The notes: generated by a model not told the origin, from the sequence alone. A stretch of 64,000 nucleotides of DNA from JAWPMT01 sp965267435 (GCA_965267435.1 OZ253960.1:1426001-1490000); one strand, 5' to 3'. Shown: positions 24,881-33,194, counted from the first letter of the stretch. Made by a program: numbers and translations.

Positions 24881-25999
24881 ATGATGATCACTATCATTTT
24901 ATCTGCAGGCGCGATCAATGGTCTGGTGATTGGCATTACACTACTAAGCGTAAGAACGGGTAATGTCTTAGCTACAAGGATCTTTGGGTGTATTTTGATC
25001 CTGATCTCCCTGCTGATTCTAGAAACTCTCCTCAGCCAAATTGGATTTCATCGCACCTTCGCGCATTACCTACGATCGACAGATGGACTCCTGTTACTCA
25101 TCTTACCCTTGCTCTACTTGTATGCGGTGATCGCCACTGAGACGAAGAGTAGACTGACCTGGTACGACGGCTTGCATTTAATCCCTTTCGTGACTTTCAC
25201 CATCGCTTTGATACCGTACTATTTGCTCGATGGCGAGGCAAAACTCACCTATACCGATCCTGACCAAGTTGCGCTACTGGCCTACTTGAAGGCAGGGGTA
25301 GCTTTTATCTATTTCCCAATGGTGGCCAGGCATGTTTGGCAGTTTCTGAAGAAATCTAAGGCCCATACCTTGCCCCCGAGTAACCTGAGAAATGTCCAAT
25401 GGTTTTACCGCGTCTTGTTGCTTTTGATGGTCATTGGAGCTTCCAGTCTGATTTTCTTCACGCTGGAGACGCTCGGCCTGGGCCCCTTTTACCTTGACTC
25501 CGACGTGTTTACCAGCATCTTGCTGACTCTGGCTTTTTACGTTAATGGATTGATACTGATCAGCAACCCCTTTACCCAGTGGGGTACCAGGCAATTCCGC
25601 CAGACCAACACAAGAAAATCCAAATACAGCAACTCGCCTCTCTCAGAGAAAGAGCATCAGCACTACCTATCCCTACTGATGGATCATATGGAAAAACAAC
25701 AAGCCTTCAAGGACCCCGAGCTTAGCCCGAAGGATCTGGAACAGCGCACCGGCATCAAGTCCCACTATATCACGGAAGTCCTGAATGTGGCGCTCGGGAG
25801 AAATTTCAACGAATTCGTCAATGCCTATCGGGTCGAAGAAGTCCAAAAGTCCATGGCCGATCCTGCCAACGACAACAAGACATTATTAGCACTATCATTT
25901 GAAGCGGGATTCAATAGCAAGGCATCATTCAACAGGGTTTTTAAGCTGCATACCGGAAAGCCTCCTTCCAGGTACAAGAAAGAATTGCAGGGAAAATAG
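24881..25999 (+). CDS. Membrane-bound AraC-family regulator
   Basis: A 372-residue one-component sensor. Residues 1-230 form about seven hydrophobic helices (IIILSAGAINGLVIGITLL, LLLLILPLLYLYAVIA, VLLLLMVIGASSLIFF). They are followed by a linker and a C-terminal AraC helix-turn-helix pair at about 265-372 (LEQRTGIKSHYITEVLN, FEAGFNSKASFNRVFKLHTG). This 7TM-AraC architecture is frequent in Bacteroidota. Its target is unknown; it follows the UlaG-like gene by 113 nt on the same strand, so it could serve that cluster or the lipoprotein hydrolase after it. Confidence 0.9.
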   Translation: MMITIILSAGAINGLVIGITLLSVRTGNVLATRIFGCILILISLLILETLLSQIGFHRTFAHYLRSTDGLLLLILPLLYLYAVIATETKSRLTWYDGLHLIPFVTFTIALIPYYLLDGEAKLTYTDPDQVALLAYLKAGVAFIYFPMVARHVWQFLKKSKAHTLPPSNLRNVQWFYRVLLLLMVIGASSLIFFTLETLGLGPFYLDSDVFTSILLTLAFYVNGLILISNPFTQWGTRQFRQTNTRKSKYSNSPLSEKEHQHYLSLLMDHMEKQQAFKDPELSPKDLEQRTGIKSHYITEVLNVALGRNFNEFVNAYRVEEVQKSMADPANDNKTLLALSFEAGFNSKASFNRVFKLHTGKPPSRYKKELQGK

Positions 26000-26067
26000 G
26001 TCTCACTCACATAATTGAGGCGTTTGGCTGGTTGATCTTCGGGACATTGCCTTCAAAACTCAAAAGC

Positions 26068-26940
26068 ATGATAAAAGGAAGAAGACCTGCCAGAATCTCG
26101 GCACCTTATTGGATGATATTGTTATGTACGGTTTTCGCCAGCTGTGCCGAAGAAAACGACGAGTGTATTTGCGGAGCTGGCGTATTTACATCCCCTGTGG
26201 ATAATGGAATAATTGAGGGAGAGCTGTTCTTACCAGCGGGAGACGGTCCCTTTCCAGTTTTGATCATTGTGCCCGGTAGTGGGCCTGAGCTCCGTCAGAC
26301 AGATGCGCCTTTTGCGGATATCCTCAATCCAGTCGGGCAGGCTGTTTATATCTACGACAAGCGCGGCATTGGAGGGTCTACGGGTTCCTATCCTCCCGAA
26401 GATGAAGATGGAACGGAATTTCTTTCAGCTCGCGCCGACGACATTGTAGCCATTATCAATACGCTTACACAGCATGCCAACATCGACCCGAATGAAATCG
26501 GAATAGTCGGCGCCAGCCAGGGGACATGGGTAAATGCCCTGGTCTATGACAAATATCCGGGAATTGCACGGATGATTCTGACCAGTGGAGGAGCAGTGCC
26601 GACAGGGTACGAACAGTATTACGACAATCTGCTTTTGGACCACCCTGAATTATCCGTGGAAGAAGGGCATGAGATGTTACGGTCTTACGAGGGCCATGTC
26701 GGCTTCGATTCACGACCGATCTTTGAGAGAATGTCTATGCCCGTCCTATTCATTCTGGGTGGCAAGGACAGAAGTCACCCCACCTTATGGGAGCGTGACT
26801 ATATCGAATCACTCAATAAGACGAATTTCGAGATTCAGTTTTATGAAAATTCCAATCATGAGATGATCGATGTGGATTCGGGTGAATTTCATCCAGATCT
26901 GCTCCCCAGCATGTTGGAATGGCTTCTCACCAATTCCTAA
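26068..26940 (+). CDS. Lipoprotein alpha/beta-hydrolase
   Basis: Serine hydrolase of 290 residues from the ATG at 26068; the frame also opens from a TTG at 26032. The N terminus has a basic stretch, then MILLCTVFASC, a lipobox, so it is probably envelope-anchored. Catalytic elements are the nucleophile Ser in GASQGTWVNALV, Asp in LGGKDRSHP and His in NSNHEMIDV. The DKRGIGGSTG segment is the usual oxyanion/cap region of dienelactone-hydrolase-like and esterase-like members. The substrate is not predictable. It follows the AraC-type sensor by 68 nt. Confidence 0.82.
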   Translation: MIKGRRPARISAPYWMILLCTVFASCAEENDECICGAGVFTSPVDNGIIEGELFLPAGDGPFPVLIIVPGSGPELRQTDAPFADILNPVGQAVYIYDKRGIGGSTGSYPPEDEDGTEFLSARADDIVAIINTLTQHANIDPNEIGIVGASQGTWVNALVYDKYPGIARMILTSGGAVPTGYEQYYDNLLLDHPELSVEEGHEMLRSYEGHVGFDSRPIFERMSMPVLFILGGKDRSHPTLWERDYIESLNKTNFEIQFYENSNHEMIDVDSGEFHPDLLPSMLEWLLTNS

Positions 26941-26990
26941 TCTGTAATTCCCACAGTGGGGCGGCTTATTTCAAGAGGTAGATCCCCCCT

Positions 26991-27434
26991 CTACTTCAGA
27001 ACCGTCACGTCGACGGCGTCCATGCCTTTCTGGCCCTTTTGGGCTTTGAAGGATACTTTGTCACCTTCTTTGATGGGAGACTTCAGGCCGTTGATATGGA
27101 CGAAGTAGCGCTCCTGTGAGCCGTCCTGATTGATGAATCCGTAGCCCTTGTTGTGATCGAAGAAGCTCACACGTCCACGGCGCTCGGCATTTCGCTCATC
27201 TTCGCGCTTCGGTACGCCGATCTCAATCTCGGAAGCGTCAGTCTTCTCGGCTTTTTCCTCCGGCGGGGCGTCGAGGATATTGCCGTACTCGTCGACATAC
27301 GCCATCATGTTTTCCAAGGTGCCGGCTTGCGCATTGGCTCTGCGCTCTTCTTTTCGCTCTTGCTTCTCTTTCTTCTTCTGTTGACGATTCTTTTCTTTTT
27401 GTTTTTTGTTGAATGCGTTTTGTGATCTTGCCAT
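26991..27434 (-). CDS. Cold-shock-domain protein with basic N-terminal tail
   Basis: A 147-residue protein. Residues 1-40 are a very basic Lys/Arg/Glu tail, followed by an acidic linker (VDEYGNILDAPPEEK) and a cold-shock domain at about 85-147. The domain has the RNA-binding motifs KGYGFI (RNP1) and RYFVHINGL (RNP2). CSD proteins bind single-stranded nucleic acid and act as RNA chaperones; the tail should strengthen RNA or ribosome contacts. It lies downstream of a second, minimal CSD gene and an RhlE-like helicase on the same strand, a compact cold-response block. Confidence 0.9.
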   Translation of the reverse strand: MARSQNAFNKKQKEKNRQQKKKEKQERKEERRANAQAGTLENMMAYVDEYGNILDAPPEEKAEKTDASEIEIGVPKREDERNAERRGRVSFFDHNKGYGFINQDGSQERYFVHINGLKSPIKEGDKVSFKAQKGQKGMDAVDVTVLK

Positions 27435-27515
27435 AGAGTGCTTTAAAGTACAGTATTTTAATTTTTGAATGGGACCGCTGTTAATGCAACGGCCCCTTTA
27501 AGGAGATCGTTCGGC

Positions 27516-27707
27516 TTACACCTTCTCTACATTGATGGCGTTGATGCCCTTTTCACTCATCTCAGTCTCAAACTGGACGGTGTCATTCTCAGTGATGTAG
27601 CCTGTCACGTTGTTCTTGTGAACAAAAACGTCCTTGCTACCATCAGAGGGCACAATGAAACCAAAGCCCTTGCTCTCGTTGAAGAATTTTACTTTTCCTT
27701 CTTTCAT
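27516..27707 (-). CDS. cspA: Cold shock protein (CspA family)
   Basis: A minimal 63-residue CSD protein. RNP1 is SKGFGFIVPS and RNP2 is DVFVHKNNV, with the end KGINAINVEKV. It acts as an RNA chaperone at low temperature in well-studied relatives. A TAnnTTTG-type promoter element (TACCTTTG on the minus strand) lies inside the last codons of the upstream helicase gene, so this gene may be transcribed both with the helicase and separately. Confidence 0.93.
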   Translation of the reverse strand: MKEGKVKFFNESKGFGFIVPSDGSKDVFVHKNNVTGYITENDTVQFETEMSEKGINAINVEKV

Positions 27708-27742
27708 ATCGATAGTATTAACAATTAATATCTTCTCTGTCC

Positions 27743-28912
27743 CTAATCTACAAAGGTATACGCTCTTCCTTGTTTCCCCGCACGGCCAGTACGCCCAATT
27801 CGGTGGATGTAGCTGTCCATGGTCTGGGGCATCTGATAATTGATCACATGGGACACATCCGTGACATCGATGCCGCGGGCGGCCACGTCGGTGGCCACCA
27901 ATACCTGCACCTTACCAGCAGTGAATGCTGCCAGGGCCTTCTGTCGGTAGTTCTGTGACTTGTTGCCGTGGATGACATCTGAACGGATACCTCGCTGACT
28001 CAATTTCTTGCTGACCTGGTTGACGACGCGCTTCGTTTCGGCGAATACGAGCACCTTGGGAGAGTCCTGTTCCTGGATGAGGTTGTAAAGCAAATCCACC
28101 TTGTTCGCTCCGGCCTCCACCTTAATCACTTCCTGCTCAACAGAATCGGCGGCTTTGTTTTCCTGCTCAATCATCACCTTCACAGGCTTGCTCAATATCT
28201 CGTCCATGACGCTTTGCTGCTTCTTGTCTACTGTCGCAGAGAAAAAGAGCGTTTGCCGGCGGCCGGTCAGCCCTTCTATGAGTTTCTGTACATCGTTTAA
28301 GAATCCCATGTCTAGCATGCGGTCAAACTCGTCGAGGATGAACGTACCGAATCCTGACAACCTCAAAGCCCCTTGCCGATAGAGGTCGAGTAACCTTCCC
28401 GGAGTACCGATGACGACGTCATTGTTTTTCTTGAGGGCATTGAAATCAGTCTTGAGACTTCGTCCACCTATAAATGTGGCGGCTCGGAACTTGGTCCCTT
28501 TTGTGAGGCCTTCAAACTCCTTGGCGACCTGTAGGGCGAGTTCCCTGGTGGGAACGACAACCATTGTGTTCGCCTTACCGGCGTTGAGGTGCAGTCGCTG
28601 CACTACTGGAATCAAAAATGCGGCGGTCTTGCCTGTACCAGTACCTGCTACTCCGAGGATGTCGCGGCCCTTAATGGCCGGCTCCAGGCACTGCTCCTGA
28701 ATAGGCGTAGGGTGCGTGTACCCCAATCTTGCCAAGTTGCTCTTGATGGAGGGGTGTAAGTTCGTAGCTGCATAAGACCAGGCGGGCTTCGCTACCTCTT
28801 TGGGCTTGTAAGTGCCTTTCTTTACGAGTGACTCCGGATTGATCTCGGAGGGTCTATCATTGCGCCTGCGTGCTTTCGCAGGTCGTGATCTTCTTTTCTT
28901 TGTATGATTCAT
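27743..28912 (-). CDS. rhlE: RhlE-type DEAD-box RNA helicase
   Basis: ATP-dependent RNA helicase of 389 residues, with a basic Arg/Lys-rich N-terminal tail (about 1-40). Motifs in order: Q motif (GYTHPTPIQEQC), Walker A GTGTGKTAA, PTRELALQV, TPGRLLDL, motif II reading DEFD instead of DEAD (FILDEFDRMLDMGF), SAT, motif V ATDVAARGID and motif VI YIHRIGRTGRAG. The protein ends eleven residues after motif VI, so the usual C-terminal extension is missing. Two CSD genes follow, and a long leader with a small ORF precedes it. A role in cold-adapted RNA unwinding or ribosome assembly is inferred. Confidence 0.92.
   Translation of the reverse strand: MNHTKKRRSRPAKARRRNDRPSEINPESLVKKGTYKPKEVAKPAWSYAATNLHPSIKSNLARLGYTHPTPIQEQCLEPAIKGRDILGVAGTGTGKTAAFLIPVVQRLHLNAGKANTMVVVPTRELALQVAKEFEGLTKGTKFRAATFIGGRSLKTDFNALKKNNDVVIGTPGRLLDLYRQGALRLSGFGTFILDEFDRMLDMGFLNDVQKLIEGLTGRRQTLFFSATVDKKQQSVMDEILSKPVKVMIEQENKAADSVEQEVIKVEAGANKVDLLYNLIQEQDSPKVLVFAETKRVVNQVSKKLSQRGIRSDVIHGNKSQNYRQKALAAFTAGKVQVLVATDVAARGIDVTDVSHVINYQMPQTMDSYIHRIGRTGRAGKQGRAYTFVD
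27751..27758 (-). promoter_or_regulatory. TAnnTTTG element for cspA within the 3' end of rhlE
   Basis: The minus strand reads TACCTTTG here, an exact TAnnTTTG -7 element. It is located in the final codons of the helicase gene and about 45 nt before the cspA start. I see no clear TTG -33 element, so support is partial. Confidence 0.4.
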
Positions 28913-28920
28913 TTGTCTTT

Positions 28921-29043
28921 TTACGATTTTGATAACCAGTCTCCAGTGTCAATGGCCATAACCAGTCGATCCTTCAATTCTTTGGGCACTATATCGAGTG
29001 ATTTCCATCGAAAGCGTGCTCCACAGGAACCGGGACTGGCCAT
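28921..29043 (-). CDS. Small ORF (40 aa) upstream of rhlE
   Basis: An ATG-started minus-strand frame of 40 codons, with an in-frame stop a few codons upstream. Its stop lies 8 nt before the helicase ATG. The product starts MASPGSCGARFRWKSLDIVP and continues KELKDRLVMAIDTGDW. The amino acid mix is protein-like, with alternating charged and hydrophobic residues, and not that of random sequence. I recognise no family. It lies inside the predicted long cold-shock leader. It may be a true small protein or a leader peptide that couples translation to the helicase. Confidence 0.5.
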   Translation of the reverse strand: MASPGSCGARFRWKSLDIVPKELKDRLVMAIDTGDWLSKS

Positions 29044-29229
29044 AGAACCTTGGGCTTAACCAAAAGTTGATGAGGTCAAAATTGAGACCTACGTCAAAGT
29101 GCAATAAGAAGGAGAATGGTTTTAAAGGATTTTGAGGGTAAATAATCTGTTAGTTCTAAAGGAGGCTTAAGAACTAATTAGATGGTCTTGGCGGACCAGT
29201 AAAGAGAATTAACCCTGCATTTAAAGATG

Positions 29230-29237
29230 CAAAGGTA
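29230..29237 (-). promoter_or_regulatory. TAnnTTTG promoter element for rhlE
   Basis: The minus strand reads TACCTTTG, an exact -7 element. Transcription would start near 29223 and give a leader of about 310 nt before rhlE, long as is usual for cold-shock genes. A TTG at the proper -33 distance is not obvious. Confidence 0.5.
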
Positions 29238-29416
29238 GACTAAATTCTTCAAGACGTAATGATTTTGTTGTGTCGTATGCGCAACAGCAGTAAATAGGTG
29301 TCGCACCGACCACCGCTGCAAAGCCATCGCACTCCCCGTGAAGTGAGAGAAGTTCAACCTGAATCATGCGATAGAGATCGTGATGAAGGCCTTGTCGGCC
29401 ACGCATAAAGCTCAAA

Positions 29417-29490
29417 GAAAGAGACAGTTATGTTGAGAAGGCATAGCGCCGCTATGGTGATTCAACAAATTCATGGTAACTGTCTATTTC
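29417..29490. repeat. Three-tier inverted repeat (74 nt)
   Basis: Nested complementary arms, outermost first: GAAA/TTTC, AGACAGTTA/TAACTGTCT, TGTTGA/TCAACA and CATAGC/GCTATG around a 3-nt centre. They are separated by small, in part symmetric, internal loops; an extra 9 nt sit on the 3' side between the second and third tiers. No T run follows. It may be a structured RNA, a palindromic repeat or a small MITE-like relic. It lies between the 3' end of floA and the promoter of rhlE. Confidence 0.6.
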
Positions 29491-29650
29491 AAAGAGATTT
29501 ATGCATGGAATAGATCTTCTATTGCATGTTTCAGGTTCAATCCAAAGTAGCATCACAAGACTTGCGAATCCTCTCCTTCACGGTCCCACCTCGCGCCTTC
29601 GCCAGCCATCGACCCCGCTGGCTTTCCCATTGTCTTGTCTCGTCTGGCGA

Positions 29651-30553
29651 TTAGGCTTTCGGCCTTTGGAAGAACTGGCTTCTCTTGTAAGCGATCGAGA
29701 GGGCAGGGGGTATTTCCTTTTCTGCGAGGATCACCTTCGCCTGTGCTTCCTGGATCTTGGCGTTCATCTCACTCTCGAGTGCGACTGCCATGGCGCGGCG
29801 CTCTTCCGCCTTGGCCTGTGCGATATTGAGGTCGGCCATCGCCTGATCGATCTGCAGTATGGCGCCAATGTTGCGCCCGACGCTGACATCCGCAATATCG
29901 ATCGATAGGATCTCATAGGCAGTACCGGCATCGAGGCCGTTGGCAAGCACCGTGCGAGAGATCTCTTCCGGTTTCTCGATGACCTCCATAAAGTTGGTAG
30001 ACGCTCCAATGCGGGAAATGATGCCCTGGGCGACACGTGCTTTGATCGTCTCCTCGCCAGCTCCGCCCACCAACTGCCCGATGTTGGTACGGACGGTGAC
30101 CCGGGCCTCGGCAAGTACCTGGATGCCATCCATGGACTGACCGGTAATGGAAGGGACAATGATCATATAGGGCGTGACGGACACCTGCACAGCCTCTAGT
30201 ACATCGCGACCCGCCAGATCGATAGCCGTGGCCTGCTGGAAAGTCATAGGCAGGTTGGCCTTGTCGGCGACGATCAGCGCCTTGACGACATTGACGAGGT
30301 TGCCATGGGCCAGGAAGTGAGTCTCTAACTGTGCGGATGTGATCTTTTCGATGCCTGCCTTCGTGGCGAGAATGAGGGACTTGACAATCAGGGGTGGAGG
30401 TACTCTGCGAAAGCGCATGAACACAAGGTCCAGCAGTCGAACGCGAACGCCGGTGAATACGGCGGTGATCCAGAGGTTGACGGGGATGATGTAGAAGAAG
30501 ATGATGAGACCTACGAGCAGGACCCCGATGAGAATGAGAGTTTCGAAGCCCAT
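29651..30553 (-). CDS. floA: Flotillin-like protein FloA, short C terminus
   Basis: Membrane scaffold of the SPFH/flotillin-like FloA group, 300 residues. A single N-terminal hydrophobic segment (ILIGVLLVGLIIFFYIIP) anchors it. It is followed by the SPFH-like core (VRLLDLVFMRFRRVPP, GRDVLEAVQVSVTP, ARVTVRTNIGQLVGGAGEE, SIDIADVSVGRNIGA) and a helical Ala/Glu-rich region (AQAKAEERRAMAVALESEM). FloA proteins organise membrane microdomains. Those I recall are about 330 residues and end in a conserved GNLGVMDYY-type tail; this one stops after EIPPALSIAYKRSQFF, so the last 30 or so residues seem missing or replaced. Confidence 0.9.
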   Translation of the reverse strand: MGFETLILIGVLLVGLIIFFYIIPVNLWITAVFTGVRVRLLDLVFMRFRRVPPPLIVKSLILATKAGIEKITSAQLETHFLAHGNLVNVVKALIVADKANLPMTFQQATAIDLAGRDVLEAVQVSVTPYMIIVPSITGQSMDGIQVLAEARVTVRTNIGQLVGGAGEETIKARVAQGIISRIGASTNFMEVIEKPEEISRTVLANGLDAGTAYEILSIDIADVSVGRNIGAILQIDQAMADLNIAQAKAEERRAMAVALESEMNAKIQEAQAKVILAEKEIPPALSIAYKRSQFFQRPKA

Positions 30554-30852
30554 GACTCAGTTGATCGTGTGAGGTGTTGGCATATTTGAGCGGAAGGTAG
30601 TGGAAATAAGTTTATCGTGCGGCATTTGTGCTGAGCACCAGCGCCTGGTCGGAAAGAAAACCCAAAAGCCATGACATAGGAGGGAACGTTCTGCGGGAAG
30701 CGGCCATAGGGCTACTCTCGGGAAATGGCGCTAACTTACTGCCTTATCAATTTCTTGCAAGGATTTTCCTTTTTTACGGAAAGCCTCATCGTTCCTCTCT
30801 CGGGGACTTCGAAGTCGACGTGAATCTTGAATTCGTTCTTGTCGTCAAACGA

Positions 30853-31725
30853 ATGAGGCAGCTTAAGATCCTATATCAGATCACCAATAGAAACAGCCCT
30901 TCCTTGCTGAGATACTTCCAGGAGGTGAATAGTAAAGAGATGATCTCACCTGAAGAGGAGGTGCTCTTGGCCCAACGTATCAGGGAGGGTGATATGGTGG
31001 CGCTGGAGAGGCTTACTCAGGCCAATTTGCGATTTGTCATCTCAGTCGCTAAGCAGTATGACAAAGGCGGTCACAACCTGACGCTGGGGGACTTGATCAG
31101 CGAGGGCAATATTGGGCTGATCACGGCCGCCACCAAGTTTGATGAGACACGAGGCTTCAAGTTCATTTCTTATGCGGTGTGGTGGATCCGACAGGCAATC
31201 ATGTCTGCGATCTCACAAAACTCGAGACTCATCCGGCAACCGATGAACCGCGTGATGTCCTTCAACAAGATGTTGAGATCTTTCTCCGAACTGGAGCAGC
31301 AGCTACAACGCGAACCAACGGATGAGGAGCTGGCGGAGGCCCTTGACATGCCTGAGGACCATGTAAAGAGCATGAAGAACATCAGCTCCCGACCTGCTTC
31401 CATCGATGCGCCCCTGCGTTCCGATGAGGTCTTCAACCTGCTGGATGTACTACCCGAAATGGTAACACCCAGTCCCGAGCAGGGGTTGATGCACACCTCC
31501 CTGCAAGTGGATATCAGCCACATGCTGGCGCAATTGACCGATCGTGAAGCACGGATCATCACCTGGTCCTTTGGTCTCAACGACACGCCGAGAATGCGCC
31601 TGGAGGATATAGGCAATGAGCTGGGGCTTACCAGGGAAAGGGTCCGGCAGGTGCGTGAAACTGCGCTGAAGAAAATGAAGGATAACCAGCAAGGCCTGGA
31701 AGCACTGAAGTCCTACATCGGGTGA
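30853..31725 (+). CDS. RpoD-like sigma factor (divergent paralogue)
   Basis: A sigma-70 family factor of 290 residues from the ATG at 30853, giving MRQLKI, the classic start of the short Bacteroidota RpoD. The frame continues upstream but that part is not sigma-like. Region 1.2 is at about 13-45. Region 2 includes ANLRFVISVAKQYD and FDETRGFKFISYAVWWIRQ (95-113). Region 3 has EPTDEELAEALDM. Region 4.2 has LEDIGNELGLTRERVRQVRE. Several positions differ from the usual housekeeping RpoD (RQPMNRVMSFNKM for the common RLPLN...SLNKI, and a two-residue insertion in KQYDKGGHNLTLGD). A second, group 2-like sigma is therefore more likely than the primary one. A small membrane protein and a CsbD-like gene follow. 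Confidence 0.85.
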   Translation: MRQLKILYQITNRNSPSLLRYFQEVNSKEMISPEEEVLLAQRIREGDMVALERLTQANLRFVISVAKQYDKGGHNLTLGDLISEGNIGLITAATKFDETRGFKFISYAVWWIRQAIMSAISQNSRLIRQPMNRVMSFNKMLRSFSELEQQLQREPTDEELAEALDMPEDHVKSMKNISSRPASIDAPLRSDEVFNLLDVLPEMVTPSPEQGLMHTSLQVDISHMLAQLTDREARIITWSFGLNDTPRMRLEDIGNELGLTRERVRQVRETALKKMKDNQQGLEALKSYIG

Positions 31726-31743
31726 GGTTTGAATTAGGAAAAA

Positions 31744-31911
31744 TTGGTAAAGAAAATATTGACGACAGTGGTCGTATTGATATTGCTGGTATGGCTCTCA
31801 GGTTTTTTTGGGTTTGGAGGCAGTTCATATACGATTGCTGTATTTAGCTTAATCACGATAGCAATGGTATTACTTCTGCTATTGATAGTGACAGAAGACA
31901 ATTTTCTATAA
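31744..31911 (+). CDS. Small two-helix membrane protein (55 aa)
   Basis: An open frame from TTG at 31744 to TAA, 55 codons. It encodes two hydrophobic helices (TTVVVLILLVWLSGFFGFGG and IAVFSLITIAMVLLLLLIV) with a short charged end. It lies 18 nt after the sigma-factor stop and 16 nt before the CsbD-like start, so it fits a three-gene unit. The non-ATG start and short length make it tentative; no family is recognised. Confidence 0.45.
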   Translation: MVKKILTTVVVLILLVWLSGFFGFGGSSYTIAVFSLITIAMVLLLLLIVTEDNFL

Positions 31912-31927
31912 ATGAAAAGGTGTAATC

Positions 31928-32110
31928 ATGCATTTTAGAAGTTGGCGAGAAATAAGGGTCATGATGAAATGGCGATTTCCCATCCTTACTGATGGGGACT
32001 TTGAGATCGTGGATGGTGACAAAGAGGGCATGCTGGATCGGTTGGCCCGCAAACTTCAGAAAACGCGCAACGAGCTGGAGTCGCTATTTGCGGAGCTTCA
32101 GAAGTATTGA
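31928..32110 (+). CDS. CsbD-like stress protein
   Basis: A 60-residue protein with the CsbD layout: an aromatic start (SWREIRVMMKWRF), then LTDGDFEIVDGDKEGMLDRL (in place of the family LTDDDL...EG) and KLQKTRNELESLFAELQKY. CsbD-like proteins are abundant general-stress proteins of unknown mechanism; in Bacillus csbD is SigB-dependent. Its place behind a second RpoD-like sigma and a small membrane protein suggests a stress regulon, which is inference. Start at 31928 is chosen because the aromatic motif begins at residue 6. Confidence 0.7.
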   Translation: MHFRSWREIRVMMKWRFPILTDGDFEIVDGDKEGMLDRLARKLQKTRNELESLFAELQKY

Positions 32111-32156
32111 CCCCCAACAGACGGAGTGCCTGCCAACAATCATCCCGTATTGCAAT

Positions 32157-33167
32157 TTACTTCTCGGGCGATACCAGGTATGGGTTGACTCCCAGTATTT
32201 CGATGACATGCTTGATGGCCAACCGGGCTTTCACGCTGTTGCCTGCTTCATCCAGCGGCGGCGAAATACTGGCGATGCCAAATTTTCCGGGAACAACAGC
32301 CACTATACCGCCTCCTACACCTGATTTAGCAGGTACGCCTGTGTTGAATAACCACATCCCAGCATCATCGTACAGTCCCGAAGTGGCCATGACGGCCAAG
32401 GCATGTTGAGCCGCTTTGGGAGATACGACTGCTGTTTTGGTGACGGGGTTTGTTCCACCGTTGGCCAGCGTAGCACCCATCATTGCCAGGTCCTTGGTGT
32501 TGACATTGATCGCGCACTGTTTGGTGTAGACGTCCACTGTTTGCACTGGATCGAAATACATGCGACCATAAGAGTTCAGTAGGTGGGCAATCGCCTGGTT
32601 TCTCAAGTTGTCGTTTGCCTCGCTAATGTACACGGGCATGTTGAAGGGCAACTCACGTCCCGCAAAGCCATTGATGGTCTCCTGTACATGCATCCATTTG
32701 GCAGCCGAGTCAGCGCCAGAAATCAAACCTGTAGTTGCGATAGCTCCGGGGTTCACCAATGGGTTGATCTTTTTGCCCTTCGTCCGCTCAATGGCAGTAA
32801 TGGAGTTAAAAACCTCACCTGTTGGCTCTACACCCACTTTTGCTTCCAATTCCTGAGGGCCTATCTCATCGATCACCTCGGCCATGACAAAGGCCTTAGA
32901 CACACTTTGGATGGAAACCTCAGACACAATGTCACCTGCACTGTAAACCTTTCCATCAGTGGTGATCAGAACAATGCCGAAAATATCAGATGGCACCGTC
33001 GCCAATTCCCTGATGTAGTCAGCATTTTTCCCTTCCGTCACGCCCTCGTACTTCTCGATGGCGCCATCCAGCGCGGCCTGAATGTCTTTGGGTTTCAGCT
33101 TCTGGGCTTGTGCCATTCCGCAGAAGAGCAGAAGAACGAAGATGTAAGTAATACTTGATCGACTCAT
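32157..33167 (-). CDS. glsA: Exported glutaminase
   Basis: Second glutaminase of the window, 336 residues, with a signal peptide (MSRSSITYIFVLLLFCGMAQAQ), hence periplasmic or secreted. Catalytic Ser-x-x-Lys is in VSIQSVSKAF, and NPLVNPGAIATTG and NTGVPAKSGVGGG are the matching substrate motifs. It has no ankyrin repeats. It hydrolyses extracytoplasmic glutamine to glutamate and ammonia. It is last in a minus-strand run behind a porin-like gene (27 nt) and lipoprotein genes, which suggests envelope nitrogen scavenging together with Amt elsewhere. The Asn-Pro change in NPLVNPGAI (Ala in most) is a small oddity. Confidence 0.93.
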   Translation of the reverse strand: MSRSSITYIFVLLLFCGMAQAQKLKPKDIQAALDGAIEKYEGVTEGKNADYIRELATVPSDIFGIVLITTDGKVYSAGDIVSEVSIQSVSKAFVMAEVIDEIGPQELEAKVGVEPTGEVFNSITAIERTKGKKINPLVNPGAIATTGLISGADSAAKWMHVQETINGFAGRELPFNMPVYISEANDNLRNQAIAHLLNSYGRMYFDPVQTVDVYTKQCAINVNTKDLAMMGATLANGGTNPVTKTAVVSPKAAQHALAVMATSGLYDDAGMWLFNTGVPAKSGVGGGIVAVVPGKFGIASISPPLDEAGNSVKARLAIKHVIEILGVNPYLVSPEK

Positions 33168-33194
33168 TTCGATTTATTCGTTGCGTGATTGGTT

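Noticed and set aside
29501..29908. A 135-codon plus-strand open frame
   Set aside because: Overlaps the floA 3' end in antisense and has low-complexity Leu/Pro-rich content without motifs.
30628..30852. 75-codon N-terminal extension of the sigma factor
   Set aside because: The extension has no sigma-like sequence and the conserved MRQLK start sits at 30853.
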